Assembly: GCF_016097555.1 (NCBI RefSeq)
Contig: NC_054702.1
Coordinates: 80,085,997 to 80,149,996, forward strand
Direction of reading: 5' to 3'
DNA: 64,000 nucleotides
From: Gigantopelta aegis
Lineage: Eukaryota > Mollusca > Gastropoda > Neomphalida > Peltospiridae
Shown here: positions 44,001 through 59,600 of the stretch, piece by piece
Numbering within the stretch: the stretch's first letter is position 1
Layout: each line of letters starts with the position of its first letter
Notes under the pieces: generated by a model
Database searches by the model: none
The model's input: the letters and a program-made list of their open reading frames with translations, nothing else
What the model was told of the DNA's origin: nothing
Position numbers and translations under genes: made by a program

Positions 44001-47000
44001 TCTTAATATGCTGATAACAAGTCAATTTAAATTTATATTATTGCATTCAAAATGAAATAAACAGGCAAAGACACCAAGGACTCCCCATATAATAGAATGG
44101 ATGTTAAAAATAAACAGGATTGGTCAAATAAAAAATATTTTATATTGTAAGAATCGAGTTACGGGTAGTATGTGTCAGATATGGGTTTTTAATGGAAGAC
44201 GTCTCAGTCTCAAATGTCTCTGTGGCATTATTCCAAGTTGCATGTATTTGTGAATGTGATGATTAATATCTATTAAATGGTCATTTGTCAAAATTTAGAT
44301 CTAAACTCCATAAATCATATTATTAACTAGAATATTTTTTCTTCTTCTGTAAGAAGCCCTTACGACAATCTTAAAACAATCAAAATAAATTCTCATATTT
44401 CAACTATTCAATGACATGTAATGTTTTTTCTGTAAAAAGGTTGGTCATACATGTATTTGGGTAATAACCAGGTAAAATAAAAAGGATTTTGGAAAATTCC
44501 CAATATTTTTAACACAAAAAGGCAGAGACCAACAGAGAAAAAAAGGGTTTAACTGTAACAGAAGGTATCTTTTGTCAAAATCATTATGGAACCATGTTTA
44601 TTTTTCATACTGCTAATTTATGTTTTAATATCCACAACGTTGCTAAAGGGATATGTTGTAGGAATAGATTTGCCATACATTAGGGATGAGACAATTGTTT
44701 TAATTTTTGATTTGATTTTCATAATATTTGTTCCATGGTTTGATTTATTCACGATACTTTCCACAAGTAGACTGGCCGTAGTAGTCTATTACACATACAA
44801 TGATGCATGTACATTTTAATAAACTACTAAGAACAAAACGTTTTATTTTTAATGATTAATGGTTGCCGCATTCCTACTATAGAGTGATCTTTACTGTAAA
44901 AATGTATTAAGAGGCAGTAAAGTTAAAAAAATAAAAAAGAGATCTGCTATTATTTAGAAAGGAGAAGAGACTTACTTTGAAGACTAGAAATAAAAACGTT
45001 CATAGTCAATACTAAGTGGGTCCAAATCATGGGTGTGATCAGGGGTGGAAAATTATTTTATAAATGTACTTGTCCGAGGGCAAGTAAAAACTAGAAATTT
45101 ACTTGCCCTGAATTGTACTATACTTGCCCTGATTTTTATGTGATGAATGTTGAATTTTTAAGTGAATAAAATATATAAACATTTCTGATTTGCGTGGTCT
45201 TTATTTGTTTACTTTAAGCCACTGGTTTTGTTGAAGTTTCTGGTCCACCTTCAGGCGTATCAGATTTTAAAGACAGGATATGGCATGTACCCTGGGCACT
45301 TTGAATCCACTCCTTTACAGCAGCTCTAGGGCAGAAATCTCTCAATGTCTTGGGTCCATGTGTCATTATTGTCAGAGTGTTTTCAAGTGTCTCTTGGTTT
45401 AGAACAGTCCTGTGGTTCGTCTTGACTAAGTTCATACTGGAGAACATTCTCTCACATATAGCTGTTCACGGGCTCATTACAAACATCAGCTCAACTAATT
45501 TGCAGACGTGTATGTACTTTACGGGCTGATTTCTGAGCAGATGGCTGTATGTGTCAAAGACGGGTTTGTCACAAAAACCTTTGAGGTAACCCTTTAACAA
45601 GGTGAACTCTTGTGAGATCAGTCGTTTTTCATCTTCAGGAAAGAGCACAGAGAAATGTTCCAACAGGTCAGCAATATCATCTTTACCATAGACTGACATG
45701 GCTTCTCTTTCAACAGGCCACTGAGTGTAATCGATCAGTGATGATCAGGGTTTCACGCTGGAACACTAGGGACACATCTAATAAAATAGGCAAAATGTCC
45801 AACAAAATGAACATTGTTTTTAAGAATGGAGTTGTTATTATTTTGTTCAGCCAGCCTTTAGCTTTGGCACTTTGACTTGTCGTTCCTGTCGCAACAGACT
45901 CAAAGTGATGGATAATTGTGTGAAAACTGGCCCTCAAAGCACGCACAGCTCTGACCTTGCTAGCGAGCCACCTCACTTGTTTAATGTTACTGAGATGAAG
46001 CAACTCTGTGTTAAATAGCTCAGACATTACTTTGAGCTGTCTGCGCATCTTAGGGCTATAATCATAGAATTTGAGTATTTCTTTTAGTGTTTCTTCGAAT
46101 AGAGTAAGGTTTGGTAGGTGTTTAACAGCATCAAGAATGCATAGTTCAAGTTTATGTGCTAAACATTGTATTGGCACCACGTGCTTGGCATCCGTACATA
46201 TCTTTGCAACCACACCCCCTTTTGATCCTAACATGACAGAGGCTCCATCAAAATTCACACACACTAGACTGGGTCCAGGTCTATCAGGTGTCAGTATATC
46301 TTGAAATGAAAGTCCACAAGATTCAACAGCAGATTTTATTCCTGCTAGCATACCATCTGTGTGGCAATGTTCCAATGCCACAGTTCCAGCATGAAATGAC
46401 AATGGCTCGCCATTGTTAACATATCTCAAGAAAACAGTCTCTTGTTCCAATACAGCACGATCTGTGCTCCCGTCACTCAATATAGACACAAAGTTGGACC
46501 CTTTGAGCCCTGGAATAAATTCTTTCTCTAATGAATTTGCAATTGCTTTTATGAAATCACTTGCTGCTTTCCGATTACGATATTTAGTACCAATATCAAC
46601 ATCAACACTGTCGAGAAGATCAAGATCTGCTTCAAAATCTGATAATGGTTTCCCTCTATATGCGGTATGAAATGCAGTTATAAAAAGTCGATCAAGGTTT
46701 TTTAAGAGTTTGGTCATCCAATGTTTTGAACGCTTTTAAAATAGCACTTGTATGTTGATCGTCGCTAGTGGAATAAGATCCGCATTTTGTTTTATTTGCT
46801 GTTCTACTGTATGATTCACATTCTAAATGTACACTAGAAACATCATGGCTCTTTAGGTAATCAATTCTAAAATTTGAACAACCATGAACAAAAGTATGTT
46901 TGCGATTTTTTGCATTAACGCTTGGGAATTTACAGCAAACAGAACATGTTAGCCTCGTAAACGACCCACGGAAACTGTTCCCTCCAACTCGGTATGAACT

Positions 47001-50000
47001 TACGTTCCCGCTTATCGTCATATTTTTTTTTCTTTGCTAATATTGTCTCATTTACCACGGTCCCTTTTCTTTTTTCACTCGATTTGCTGCCACCGGCAAA
47101 AAAACTTCTTATGGGTTTCTGCACCATGATAAAAATAAATTTCCACAAGGGAGACTACTCTAACACTACTGATAGGCGGTTACACGTAACTAATTAAAAC
47201 ACGTTATCGATCGTTCGTTATTTTGTTGAGAAAGTTATTCAATGTACTAGTTAAAAGTATTTTACCACATAAATACAGGTGAGCCACAGAATTTTTCCTA
47301 GCGTAAGGTAAGTATTAAAAACATTATAATAATAATAAAAAAATAAAATAAAAATCCTTACTTGCCCACGGGCAAGTTGGGTTACCAATATTTGTTGCCC
47401 GACCGTGAAATATTACTGTACACGGGAGTCGGGCAATGGTATTTTTCCACCCCTGTGTGATATATATATTATTATACAAGCTTCTGTGTCATACTGATTT
47501 TACAAAACGAGTTGTGTCAGAATTTGTCTAGTGCCCTAGTAAGAGGAAAATATAAACAACTCACATGCGAGTATAATTTCTTTATTATTCATACTATTAT
47601 TCTTGTTTATTAATGAATAATGGCAGTTTCAAAATGTTTCAATAACTAGAAGGAGACGATGAAATGATGTCATATATCACAATACCAGTCCAAGTAGGAC
47701 TGGGGATGTAACTTCATGTTAAGACGTCGCGCATCACAAAATTACGTCATTACCTGTTATTACACATGTGCTTTGTATGATTTTTACTAACTCGGTTATG
47801 TTGAACCATGTGGATAATAATATGGATGTATGATCCCATATGGGGGATATGATTACCTGGCAGACAAAATGGACTCTGCTTTCGAGTAGTGTTGGGAATC
47901 AGTAGGAATTTTAACAACTGATCACAATCGGTTAGAATTATATGGATGTAACAAGGATTTTAATTATAAAAATCATGCACCTATTGCCATGTTCACCGGA
48001 ATAGACACAACAAATAGCTACTGTGACTTTTGTTAATCATTTAGTACCTGTTTTCTTTAGGTAAACATGAAGACAACCACCAAACCCAGCATATTTACAT
48101 GGATTCCATCATCTAAACTGGAGAAACAATTAGTTAACATTTCAAGCCCTGCATACCAAAAGGGAAATACCGTGGTTTCATCATCCATGTTTGTGATGTT
48201 CTGAAAAAACATGTCTCTGTCTATACATTTGTGGTGTCTTTAAAAAACAACTAAAAAAAGGAAAAATACCATTAAAAAACCCCTGGGTCAAACCAAGTAA
48301 TAATAATTCATGCACATAAATAAAAATGCATGACTGAGAACTTACCACCTTTTTTTGTACATAAAAAACAAAAAAGCACATTTAATTTAGTATATTTTAT
48401 TAAAGAGATATACTGTCTACAATCATTATTCACTAGTATTGGATATGAATGCAACCTAAATCTATTTACTTAAGGCCAATATTTTTTTATTATCTGTTTA
48501 CGATCCCGCCGATGTAAATTTTGCTCAAATATTTATTTTTTTTAAAGTCGTATTTTTCACTTTTATTTTTTTTGCCGCCGACTTCCACAAATAGCTCTAA
48601 AGAAAAAAAAAGAAGAGTTACCATTCTAGTCTATTGTGGCGCATTTCGTAAGGTAACAGTGAGAGAAAAAACAAATCATCCCTACTGATACACCCCAAAC
48701 AGGTTCCCCCCTTCCCCCTTCCTCGTACCTTTGTGCACAAAAGTTCTTGTTCATAAATCTAACAATTAAAAAATACTGGCCTAACAATGAAATATTTACA
48801 CTAAATTCTGAATGAAAGTAACTGTAAATGTATTATTAGTATAATAAAAGGCAGAAATAAACTAATTATTATATAGATAAGGATAGCAAGTATTTGTATA
48901 CTGACTTACCACTGATGGTGGTGGGTTGACTGAGGTGGGTCGGGAGGATGTAAAACATTACTAGAGTACTGTGAAATCACTTTTATTTGTGGTGGTCTAA
49001 TGTAATGTAATTTGTGGACTAGTGCAAAGAACAAATTTAAGAACACAACAAAGATATAATACATGTCTACTAAGATATAATGCATGTATACTTATAAGAT
49101 AATTTATGATATTAAAGGCATATTTTCACAGACAACTGACCTATTTAATGGTCTAACAACGTATTACCTAAAAAAAAAAAAAAAAAAAAATTTGTTCCAA
49201 AATGTACTTCATTCAACCATCTTCATAACCACCATACTCCATTTATTACTGACATTTTGTAAAAATAATTGAATTATGGCAATGGTCCATAATTCAAAAA
49301 CTAAAATTGCCGAGAGGGATAACATGGATTTCACTCCATCATGGTTCAGTTACGGTGATGCGATAGCTAGATTTGGTTTCCAACAATTAATGTAATTTTT
49401 ATTTAGTATCCATTTTTAGAGTAATAAAGTCATTAAACCCGTGACAGTATGCCTTAAACTTTTTGATCCATGAATTTAAATACCCAATGAGATGTGTATT
49501 TTAGCAAAACCATTAAAATTGAAACCCACAAAAAATAAGGATTTCACAGTAATTAAATTTAGCATCATTAAATATGTCTTTGTCCCTATGGCATCACTAC
49601 TTTCATTAATAAGTTGTGCTCACTAGCACTTCCCGATATGCAGTACACTGATTACCTATCACAGAGACACGCCTCACTAGGATTCAAGGTAGGATGTAAT
49701 ACATGGCTAATGAATCCATATTCAAAATTTGGTTCATTGTGATTAAAAACATAAATATGACATGAAATTACAGAAATATATCCGATGTTTATTGTGTATA
49801 AACCCAAAACAATGGTGTCCCAGTGTAATAAGAAACTCATAGCACTTGATCTGTATCAGGGCTTCTAGATTATGGTAGCCCCACTCTCGTGGCTAGTGAT
49901 ATTCCATGTTGGGTTAGTAAATAACTACTATCTCCATGCCGAATGGCTAGTGAAAAAACCCTAAGTTGTCAAATGCTGCATTTAAATATAGTTTGTAAAT

Positions 50001-50567
50001 ATGAATATCCTGCCTCCACCCCACCTCCCAAATCTAAAGGTTTTTAAGTTCTATCTTTAGGTGATATATCCAATTATTCCTGTTTGTAAAATTGTATTTT
50101 CTTAAAGTAGGGCAAATTAATTTTTAATCGTGACTAGTAAATTTAAAAAATCACTGATCCTATGGCTAGTGGATTTTTGAAATTTTTTTAGAAGCCCTGT
50201 GTATTAGAACTGATTTGGGATAATAAACAGGATAATAATCCCTTGGCATATCATACAACATTTATGTCCTCATGAAATACTGCCACCTGCTTTAAGCACA
50301 ATGTGAACAAAAAACCCTGAAAAGAGACAGAAAATTTAATATTTTACACCTCCATAAAATGATTTCTTTTTTACATACCTGATTTCCTCCACCATGATGA
50401 CAGTAGTATACCCCAATAGGGCCCCCATTCACACCCTGACCAATGACATCCCAGCAGCGCTGACCATGTTTCTCTTGGACCTGTAATACATGATGATAAT
50501 TCAGTAGTTTAAAAGGATGAGGCCACTACAATGACTCACTCACTCACTCACTCACTCTCTCACTCTC

Positions 50568-50607
<40 letters not shown>

Positions 50608-53600
50608 TTTATGATCAAACAAAACCCTTAACAATATCATCAGAAAATTTAAATTCATGGTTTTATTTCAGTTTATAAATATGGCTTTAATTAATTTATA
50701 CAGAGAATACTGCATGAGTGGCTGTTAGATACCATTTATCTTACAACAACTTGTTAGCATCTAACAGACATGAATTGTAGTTTTCTATTTCTTACATATC
50801 TTCAACATCTTTTGCAACCCAAACTTATTTACAGCCTTAGCTCCGATAGTTAACTTACACATCACAGTGTAATCGATGTTAGGTTAACTTGTACCTCATT
50901 TAGTAATCAGTTTCGACTGCTTTTTTATTGAATGGTACGGCAATTACAACCTGTGCCCCGTTCCATGAAGCGATCTTAGCCCTAAGATCACCTTAAGTGC
51001 ATAAGATAGCAATGCATTTAAGGTGATCTTAGAGTTAAGATCACTTCGTGGAATGGGACCCTGGTCAGCAGCCAGTCATGTGTATTTAAATTGTTATCAT
51101 ACACACGTGTTATTAATATTACCAAAAATATTGAATGATGTTCTCACCAATGGGTGCGTAAGAAAGTATTATATGCACCACATGTAATCAAATACATTTA
51201 TGGTCTTACCTCCCCCCATGCCTTGTTTGGTGGCAGTGGTGGAAATCTGTCAAAGACTTCATATGCCACATTTTCCATAAACCACTTAAAGCTTTTACAG
51301 TTGTTATCTTTCTTGAATGCTAGCTGTTTTGTGAGATCTCCTATAGGATATCCTCGTATGGTGGGCTCTCGGGTGTAGAAATATTCTTTGTATTCATCAT
51401 CCAGCCAAACTTCGACGACCCGCATATAATTCTGCAGAGGGAAAAAAGTTACATGGATGAAACAAACATAAAGATGTTTTTATGTATGTAATGAAAATAA
51501 CAAAAACTATCAAGTAACACATTAAAAACAATGTCCTTTACATTGATGTGATAAAAACTACATTTACTTTGATTGAGCTTTAAAAAAAGTAATTTGTGTT
51601 TTAAATTTGTTTTAATACTGCGATAGAAAATCAGTATACCTAAATATAACACAGCCAGCAAAACCAACAGCCAATTGTATTAAATCAGGCATAATACTGA
51701 AAAAGAAAAATGCAAGGAAAATGGTGGCCGAGGTTCCTAATATAGAAAACAAAATCTTCTTGCTGTGTGAATATACACACCATGCAATGACAATGATGAC
51801 TGACCATGTGTGGAAGCGAACACAACTCCTTTTCTCACTTAGCCATATTACAGCACCAGCAATCAATTTTTAAAACAAATTCTGTTAAATTAGTGTTAAC
51901 CATAAATGTACCTACATAAAGAGAAAGGTTGCTAACGATATACTCACCAGTAGAATAACTGGAATTTTGTGACTAACTTTTCCAAAACCATAAGGCATAT
52001 GATTTCTGTAAATATGGCCCACTCTTGAGCAGGGGACCCACTCTATCACACCACCACATTGCCAAATCTACAATAAAAAAAACATAAAAACTAAAAAAAC
52101 AAGCATTCTGAGTACTTCTATATATACCCACACAGGCCCAACACACATTTTGGCATCTCCTAAGGACCATAACTCTGTGAAAAATGATTACATCGCCATG
52201 AAAGTCAAACGTGATCTATAACAGTAAATGATAAATTTATATACAAAATTTAAGCTCAATATTTTGAGGTATTGTATCTCCAAAGTTCAAGTGCCATAAC
52301 TCAGTCAAAAATGAGCAAATCAACATTAAAGTCAAACGTGATCTGTAACAGAACAAGATAAAGCTATACCGTATACGCAAATATGTTCGCGAATAAAATA
52401 TACCACGAAAATCGCGAACACGTTGATAGCACCGCGAATTTAATTACGCGTGAACTTATTTCTGATTTGGTATAATTTTCATGGATACATTAGACATTAT
52501 TTACTGTATAATATATAGTCTTATCTCTACACGCCCAACCCATATCAGAATCAAACAGAGGTCCGCAAGGTGACGTGATTCTGTAAACCTGCCTGGTCAC
52601 GTGGATTTGATCGAAGTGACACAGTTGCATTTAAGTGTTGTTACGTAACCTCAGTTTTGTTTGTTTTCTTTGTAACCTTGAATGGAAGTTTTGGGGTACC
52701 ACCAATAATTAAAAGTTATTTCTTCTGATATTTATGTTTTTAAATTTTTTGTATCGCATGTGCGTGTTCCATCAATAACATGTCTTATCAGACATACATA
52801 CAACACTGACATCTCGCTGACAGCATGTGCGTGTTCCATCAATAACATGTCTTATCAGACATACATACAACATTGACGTCTCGCTGACAGCATGTGCGTG
52901 TTCCATCAATAACATGTCTTATCAGACATACATACAACATTGACGTCTCGCTGACAGCATGTGCGTGTTCCATCAATAACATGTCTTATCAGACATACAT
53001 ACAACATTGACGTCTCGCTGACAGCATGTGCGTGTTCCATCAATAACATGTCTTATCAGACATACATACAACATTGACGTCTCGCTGACAGCATGTGCGT
53101 GTTCCATCAATAACATGTCTTATCAGACATACATACAACATTGACGTCTCGCTGACAGCATGTGCGTGTTCCATCAATAACATGTCTTATCAGACATACA
53201 TACAACATTGACGTCTCGCTGACAGCATGTGCGTGTTCCATCAATAACATGTCTTATCAGACATACATACAACATTGACGTCTCGCTGACAGCATGTGCG
53301 TGTTCCATCAATAACATGTCTTATCAGACATACATACAACATTGACATCTCGCTGATCAGACATACATACAACATTGACATCTCGCTGACAGCATGTGCG
53401 TGAAATCGTCATTGAAAAGAGTTTGGCAAATGAAATATGGGTAATTTTGATTTTATTATAGGGAGACAGTCGCGAAAATAATTCCTTGCGAAAATGTAAA
53501 ATGAAAGCCCGATCGCGAATTATTTTAGCCGCGAAAATATTTGCGTATACGGTATATAAAATTTCAACTCAAAATCCTGAGGCATTGGCAGTATATCAAA

Positions 53601-56600
53601 AGAACTAGTGAAATTGGCACTCTCTATGGTGACTGGTTCATGCATCAGTATACGGTGAGAACGATACATACCTTAAATGAGAGTTCATAGTTTTCGCCTC
53701 CCCATATCTGCATGCCTGGATCATAAGCCCCAAGCTCAAAGAAATATTTCCTGTCCATTGCAAACAAACCTCCTGCATGTGTAGGGGATCTATTAAAAAA
53801 ACACACGATAATGAAAATATTTAATAATTGTACCATGTTGCTAAATCAGCACTGTGAGAAACACACCTGCTCTGTACTACATGAAATAAAGACAAACAAA
53901 CACCATTAAAACAATACAATCAATATCACAATCTACTGTAATGTAATAAAACATTTAATATATATTATAAAGGAAAAAATAATCCACACCCTCAACAAAA
54001 TGAAACATAACTATCCCTTAATTTATTAATCAAAATGATAAAATATCCATTAATTTATTATTCTACTTCAATCTACATGTAACAAGAAATTTTATTGGCT
54101 AATAAAATCCATTTGTGACATTATAACCAACATTAACGTGTCAGAAATATCGGGGATTCCTCAAGAGCCTAGTCCTATGCTATTTCTCGCTGTTTCGTTG
54201 AATGTTCTTACTTTTAAATCTGTTCTGAAGCAAAATGCATCTTCAATTTAATTATATAAATGCTGTTTATAAACCATATCAAATTATGAATCTTCACTAT
54301 GTACTCATTATTGAGCACCCACCAGTTGTCGCGCCAAATATATGGAATAAATGAAATCGGTAATAATGGATAGCATTGTTGTTATTAAAACAAAAAAATT
54401 AGGAGCAACATGAGGGCACAAGCGCAATCACGTACTTCAGATATGAAAGACTGCAACATGTAGAGTGAACTCAAAATCTAGTTTTTAGCAGCAAGCGTGC
54501 AATACACCATGTCAACAGGCTAGAGCTAGAGGCCACTGGGGCTAACAACTAAAATGCTTAACTCTTAGCCTCCCATTCTCGACCACAAATCTAACGTAAA
54601 AACCCATTTTTGACTATATCAAGACACGACTTGTCTTCATAAACACAGATGTCAACATTAACAGGAGTTATCTATCTTGATTCTACGAATGCTAGAACAT
54701 TAGTAGAATGAGAATTGAACACGTTGAGTGTATTTTGTTGACTAGTATTCGACATTAAGTTGTTATCACAATATCAAAAAGAATACAAAAACCGGTCTAA
54801 ATTTGTGTAAACGTTATTGATGACGTTATGTGCACATGGGTTCGAATTCTTGCTATTTGTATATTTCTTTTAAAACAAGTTAGACTTGTAAAAGATGTAT
54901 TTGCCAAAAAGATTTGCAAAAGATATATTTGCCAAAAATAACTGATAATACAGACTTTGAAGTAGATGATGGATGGGATTATTCACTGTCAATGGAAAGT
55001 GAAAATAAACTATGTGAAAGCGTTATAAACAATGATGCCATCGATTGTGATTGTAGGGTTTAAAGAAAATATTTTAAAAATATTAATTAAAGTTCTTCTA
55101 TAAATTTTATTTTGGTAATTAGACTCACTAAGATGTCCTCTAAACCATGACACACATCACAAGAGTGTTACGTTAGTTGTTTTTTTACAATTTGAGGTTG
55201 AAAAATGCTGGTTCAAAATTACATATTTCACGTTGGAAACGTGGGTCAGTGATGACGTTTTCTGGTTGTAAAGCTGGGTGGATAAGAGTTAACTCACTTA
55301 TAGGGCTCACTGTTGTAGGTTCTCGTGGAGAGCTCCTTCTGTGGCACCTGGCTCTCCTTGTAGAGAAAGCCCCACTCAAAAATACCACGGTGATGATTTG
55401 TCGTGTATACCGGATGATACCGGAAATTGTCCCAGTCAATTCCATCCACTATTGGAACAGCCATTGTCCTCCTGAATCATAAATTGTTTTTTATCACAAC
55501 ATCATATACAAGACTGCAAGATCAAACAAAATTGTTTCCTGATTTTGTTATTTATATTATCAATTTAGAAGAAAGTAAGGACCAGGGCTCATATGTTCTA
55601 AGCTATTTTAGCACTAAGAAACAGTAAAACCATTGTAGGCTATGACGTTACTATGGCGTGTGCTGTAGTGACGTCATAGCCCACAATGGTTTTACAATTT
55701 TGTAGTGCTAAGTTAGCTTTAAAAATTCCATGACTGTTAATTTTTACACATACACTATACACACTCACCCCGTACACACTGAGTGGGGAGTAGCTCAGTG
55801 GAAGAGCACTCAGCTGAGGTGCGATGGGGTTTTAGAATCAATCACCCTTTACTAACATAGGGTTTTCCCCCCATCCCAACCAGTGCCCACAACTACTGGT
55901 ATGTACTGTCTTGCCTATGGGTAAAGTGCAAATAAAGGTTCTATGCTGCTTTTTTGGTAGACTGCAGTGGATTTTCTGTCTTTCCTAACCAAGTGTAAAA
56001 ATAATATAAAACTCCAAAAAGCTAAGTTTAAAATGTGCTGAGGTGTTATCATACAAACATTCATGACTTTTCAAAATCATTATTGGTGAATTACTAAACA
56101 AATTAACCCAAAGTATAGTAGCCAGGGATGTGATACCTATTTTAAAATAAAAGCTGAAAATATATTTTAAAAGCTGAAATATTCATACAATATCTAAATA
56201 AAGGTACTTTTTAGCATTTCCGATCGAATCCAGTTTATTTTGTAAAAATTATTTTATGTAAAAAACAAGAAGGAAATTGGATAAAAAGCTGAAAAAATCA
56301 CATCCTTTAGTAGCACATTTATTTACCTGTTGTGAAGAATACGTGTCAACAAGGGAGGTAACCAGTTCCTGTTGCACTCGCAGTGAGCATCCAAGAACAC
56401 AATAACATCACCAGTCGAAACTTCGGCGCCTCGAGTTCGAGTCTGTATTAAACCAAGTCTCTCTGGATTTCTGGTAATCTTTACTTTTCCATTAAATCTT
56501 TTTACGTATTCTTCAAGTTTTCCTTTAAGGTCAGCTAAAAAAAGAGAATGGAAAGAATATCTGTTAAAAGAAATCTGCTGCTGTCAAAACATGTTGTGAA

Positions 56601-59600
56601 CAAATATATCTACTGTCATCAGGTGACCATTCACGTTTAGTTAAAGTGCTGTTCCAGATATTTGATGTTTATAAGCACTTACTTACAGACAAAACGGCAC
56701 ATATCACATGCTTTGAATGGTCCATAAAGGTCTAATGGTGAAGATACAACATCTTACACTTCAGGTACTGACCACTTATCTAAATCATACCCACAACGAT
56801 AAATCGTCTATGTGAATTAAGTAAATTAATAGTTATTGTATACAGAACATTTATCAGTAATTACTCGTAAAATAATCATGGGAAACAAAATTTCGGTTCT
56901 GTGATTTTACCGACACGCTTCCGGAAACGATCGTTTATCGTGAAAGCCGAAAGCCTGCAAAAAGTAACTTCAGTGAAACCTCTCCAAATTGGAACCTTTG
57001 TAAACTGGAATTCCCTCAAAACCGGATGTTTATTACGGTCCCAGTACAGAATTACTCTAAACCAGATACTAATTAAAACTTGACTTTTTACTTGGTCTGG
57101 TTTTGTGGAGTTTCATTATATTGTCAATTATTAAACAACAAAACACTAGTCACAGAGTAAGAAATTGCACTTATGTTGTGCGTCAAACCTTTGTCACTGA
57201 AATCGTCCACCATGATCACTTCTTTGAGGAGCTGTGGTGGAGATGTGTTGACGATGCTGTGCACTGTGCGGACAAGTGTCGACCAGCCTTCATTGTGGAA
57301 TGCCAGAATAACACTGGCTGTCGGCAGTTTCTCCGGATACCACCAGTATTTACATCTGAAAAACCCCCAAAACATTGGGACTTGAAATAGAGCAACACTA
57401 AGTTTAGAAGCTTAACATTTTGTCTTTCAAATTTCAATCACATTTTAAAGTTATTATATAAAAAGGGACAGTCATATTGTGGGGAAACTTTTGTCGCATA
57501 GTGTTTCAAAATCTTAGGGAACCATAAATCCCGTCACATATTTTTTATACCTTGGTAACCGATTGTTCAGTTACGTTAATTATATTTGCATAAGCTATTC
57601 AATTACTTGCATTGAACTTATATTTTAATGATAATTTTACCAGCTAATACTGTAAGTTTAAGCAAAATAAAAAAAGTTAAAGTTTGTTTTGTTTAACGAC
57701 ACAACTAAGGTCGACGACAGTCACTTTTCACACCTTTGCTTTGGCTTCGTACACAATAAAAATAACATATCTACCAGTAATTTATTGATGATATATTTGA
57801 CAAAAGGTACTTTTAATTTATTTTAATCTTTTAAAACTTAAAAAGAATTATTGTCCCCAGCACATTTTGACAATGCCAGGGTTGGGGTGCCCTGATTCAT
57901 CGCTTCACAGAAGATGAATTAAATTACGCTTATAATGACCATAAACTGGTTACATAACGTTTCAGTTTTAAGAATGCTGGAAAAATTCCAGTGCAAACTT
58001 GCTATTGAAATTTTTTTGTTTGAACATTACTAATACACCTGGATCTGCTTGAAGAAAATAATGTGATTAAAAAATTGTACCTTTTTACGAAATATGGATT
58101 TCAAGTGAAATTACGGTGAAATATGTTACATTTATTGTGTACGCAGTCAAAACAAGGGTGCGAAGAGTGACCGTCGTCGACCTTACAATACATTGATTTA
58201 TTAATGATAAATCATCGACTATTGGATGTCAAACATTTGGTAATTGTGACAATTAAGTATTGTCTATTATTTCTTTTATGTTCATCAGGGTATAAACAAT
58301 AAAAATCATCCACAAACTGTGTGAATTGGTGAAGCCAGATGAGTGTAAAAGAAATAACAGACAATACTTATAATTAAATTTGAATCATACTTTCTAATAA
58401 TAACACTAAAAGTTCATACTTAATTTTGATTTATTTTTGGTACATAAACAATAACGCTCAATAAGACAACTTGCCCATATAAAATGATGTCATCAATTAT
58501 GATGTTCCCCGACGATGTAATTTTTACGATAATCGAGAAATTAAGAAACTCCTGTTGCTATATTTGGACCAATGGGATGACGTTATAATGACGTTCCCTG
58601 ATGATGTAATTTAATGTAATGGGATGATGCTATGTTGCAATGGATGTAACGGAAATTTAAATAGAGAGAAAATAAGCTACAAATCTGTGCATACTCCTCC
58701 ATTCTGGTATCAGGAATTGCCCGGTCCATGGCAATCTTATCGCTGTTGACCATGTTGAAGCCATACTCCCGCTCAGATTGCTGAGCTCGGCTCTTTTCTT
58801 CCATTGTGGTATACACTGGCTCCCCATATTCTCCTAATTAAAAAACAACACCACAAAAACATTTCAATCACCAGGCACTTAAAGTATTTTTACCATTAAA
58901 AAAACCTATGTTGATACAGTTTACTGGTACTATATACTATAAAACTAATAAATAAACATACATTAAAATGCTGATCATTGGGAAAACGCTAGGCTACTGA
59001 AGCAACTATAAAAAATAACAAAGCAACAAAGAAAAATGTACAAATTATACCAGGGTGTGCACTTTATGGTCGCCTGATCGCCCATGGCGAGTCAAAATAG
59101 TGTCGGGCAAGTCAAAACCGTATCACGTGTCACCCGCTTGGCGACCGAAAATTCCCGCATATTGTAGTATGTATCAAAATGCAAATAACTAATGTTTGTA
59201 AGAGATCGGAAAGTTATTTTTTATTTATTGTTTTCTACTGGTTTCCTATTAATATCTGCGCAACTAAACCCATACAGGATAATAGCGACCATTTCACAAG
59301 TATATCGGACAGTCTAAAACCATTCGGAATGCCTCAGCCGGTTTTGATTATGTATTCGGAAAACTTCAGCCACGTAAATGTATTCGTATCTTCAATCGGA
59401 ACACCTCGGCCATATCCGTCTTTACTTTCTGTTTAGTTACAATTGGAACAACTCGTCACATTCCACCACGTTACGTTTACAAGCCTGAGGTTTTCCAAAG
59501 TTACATTGTGTTGGAACGTTTTCGTTATACAGAGTCTACAGAATATACAGAGTCTACTATACCACACACCCAATCGTCACTGCCAACGATGTCAACAACA

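Noticed and set aside
51612-51866. 84-residue hydrophobic open frame in a GALNT7 intron
   Set aside because: It lies between two exons that join in frame without it. AT-rich sequence readily gives Phe/Ile/Leu-rich frames.
55785-55860. Possible tRNA gene (TAGCTCAGTGG box A)
   Set aside because: The B box is degraded and no cloverleaf can be drawn; it continues into a SINE body.
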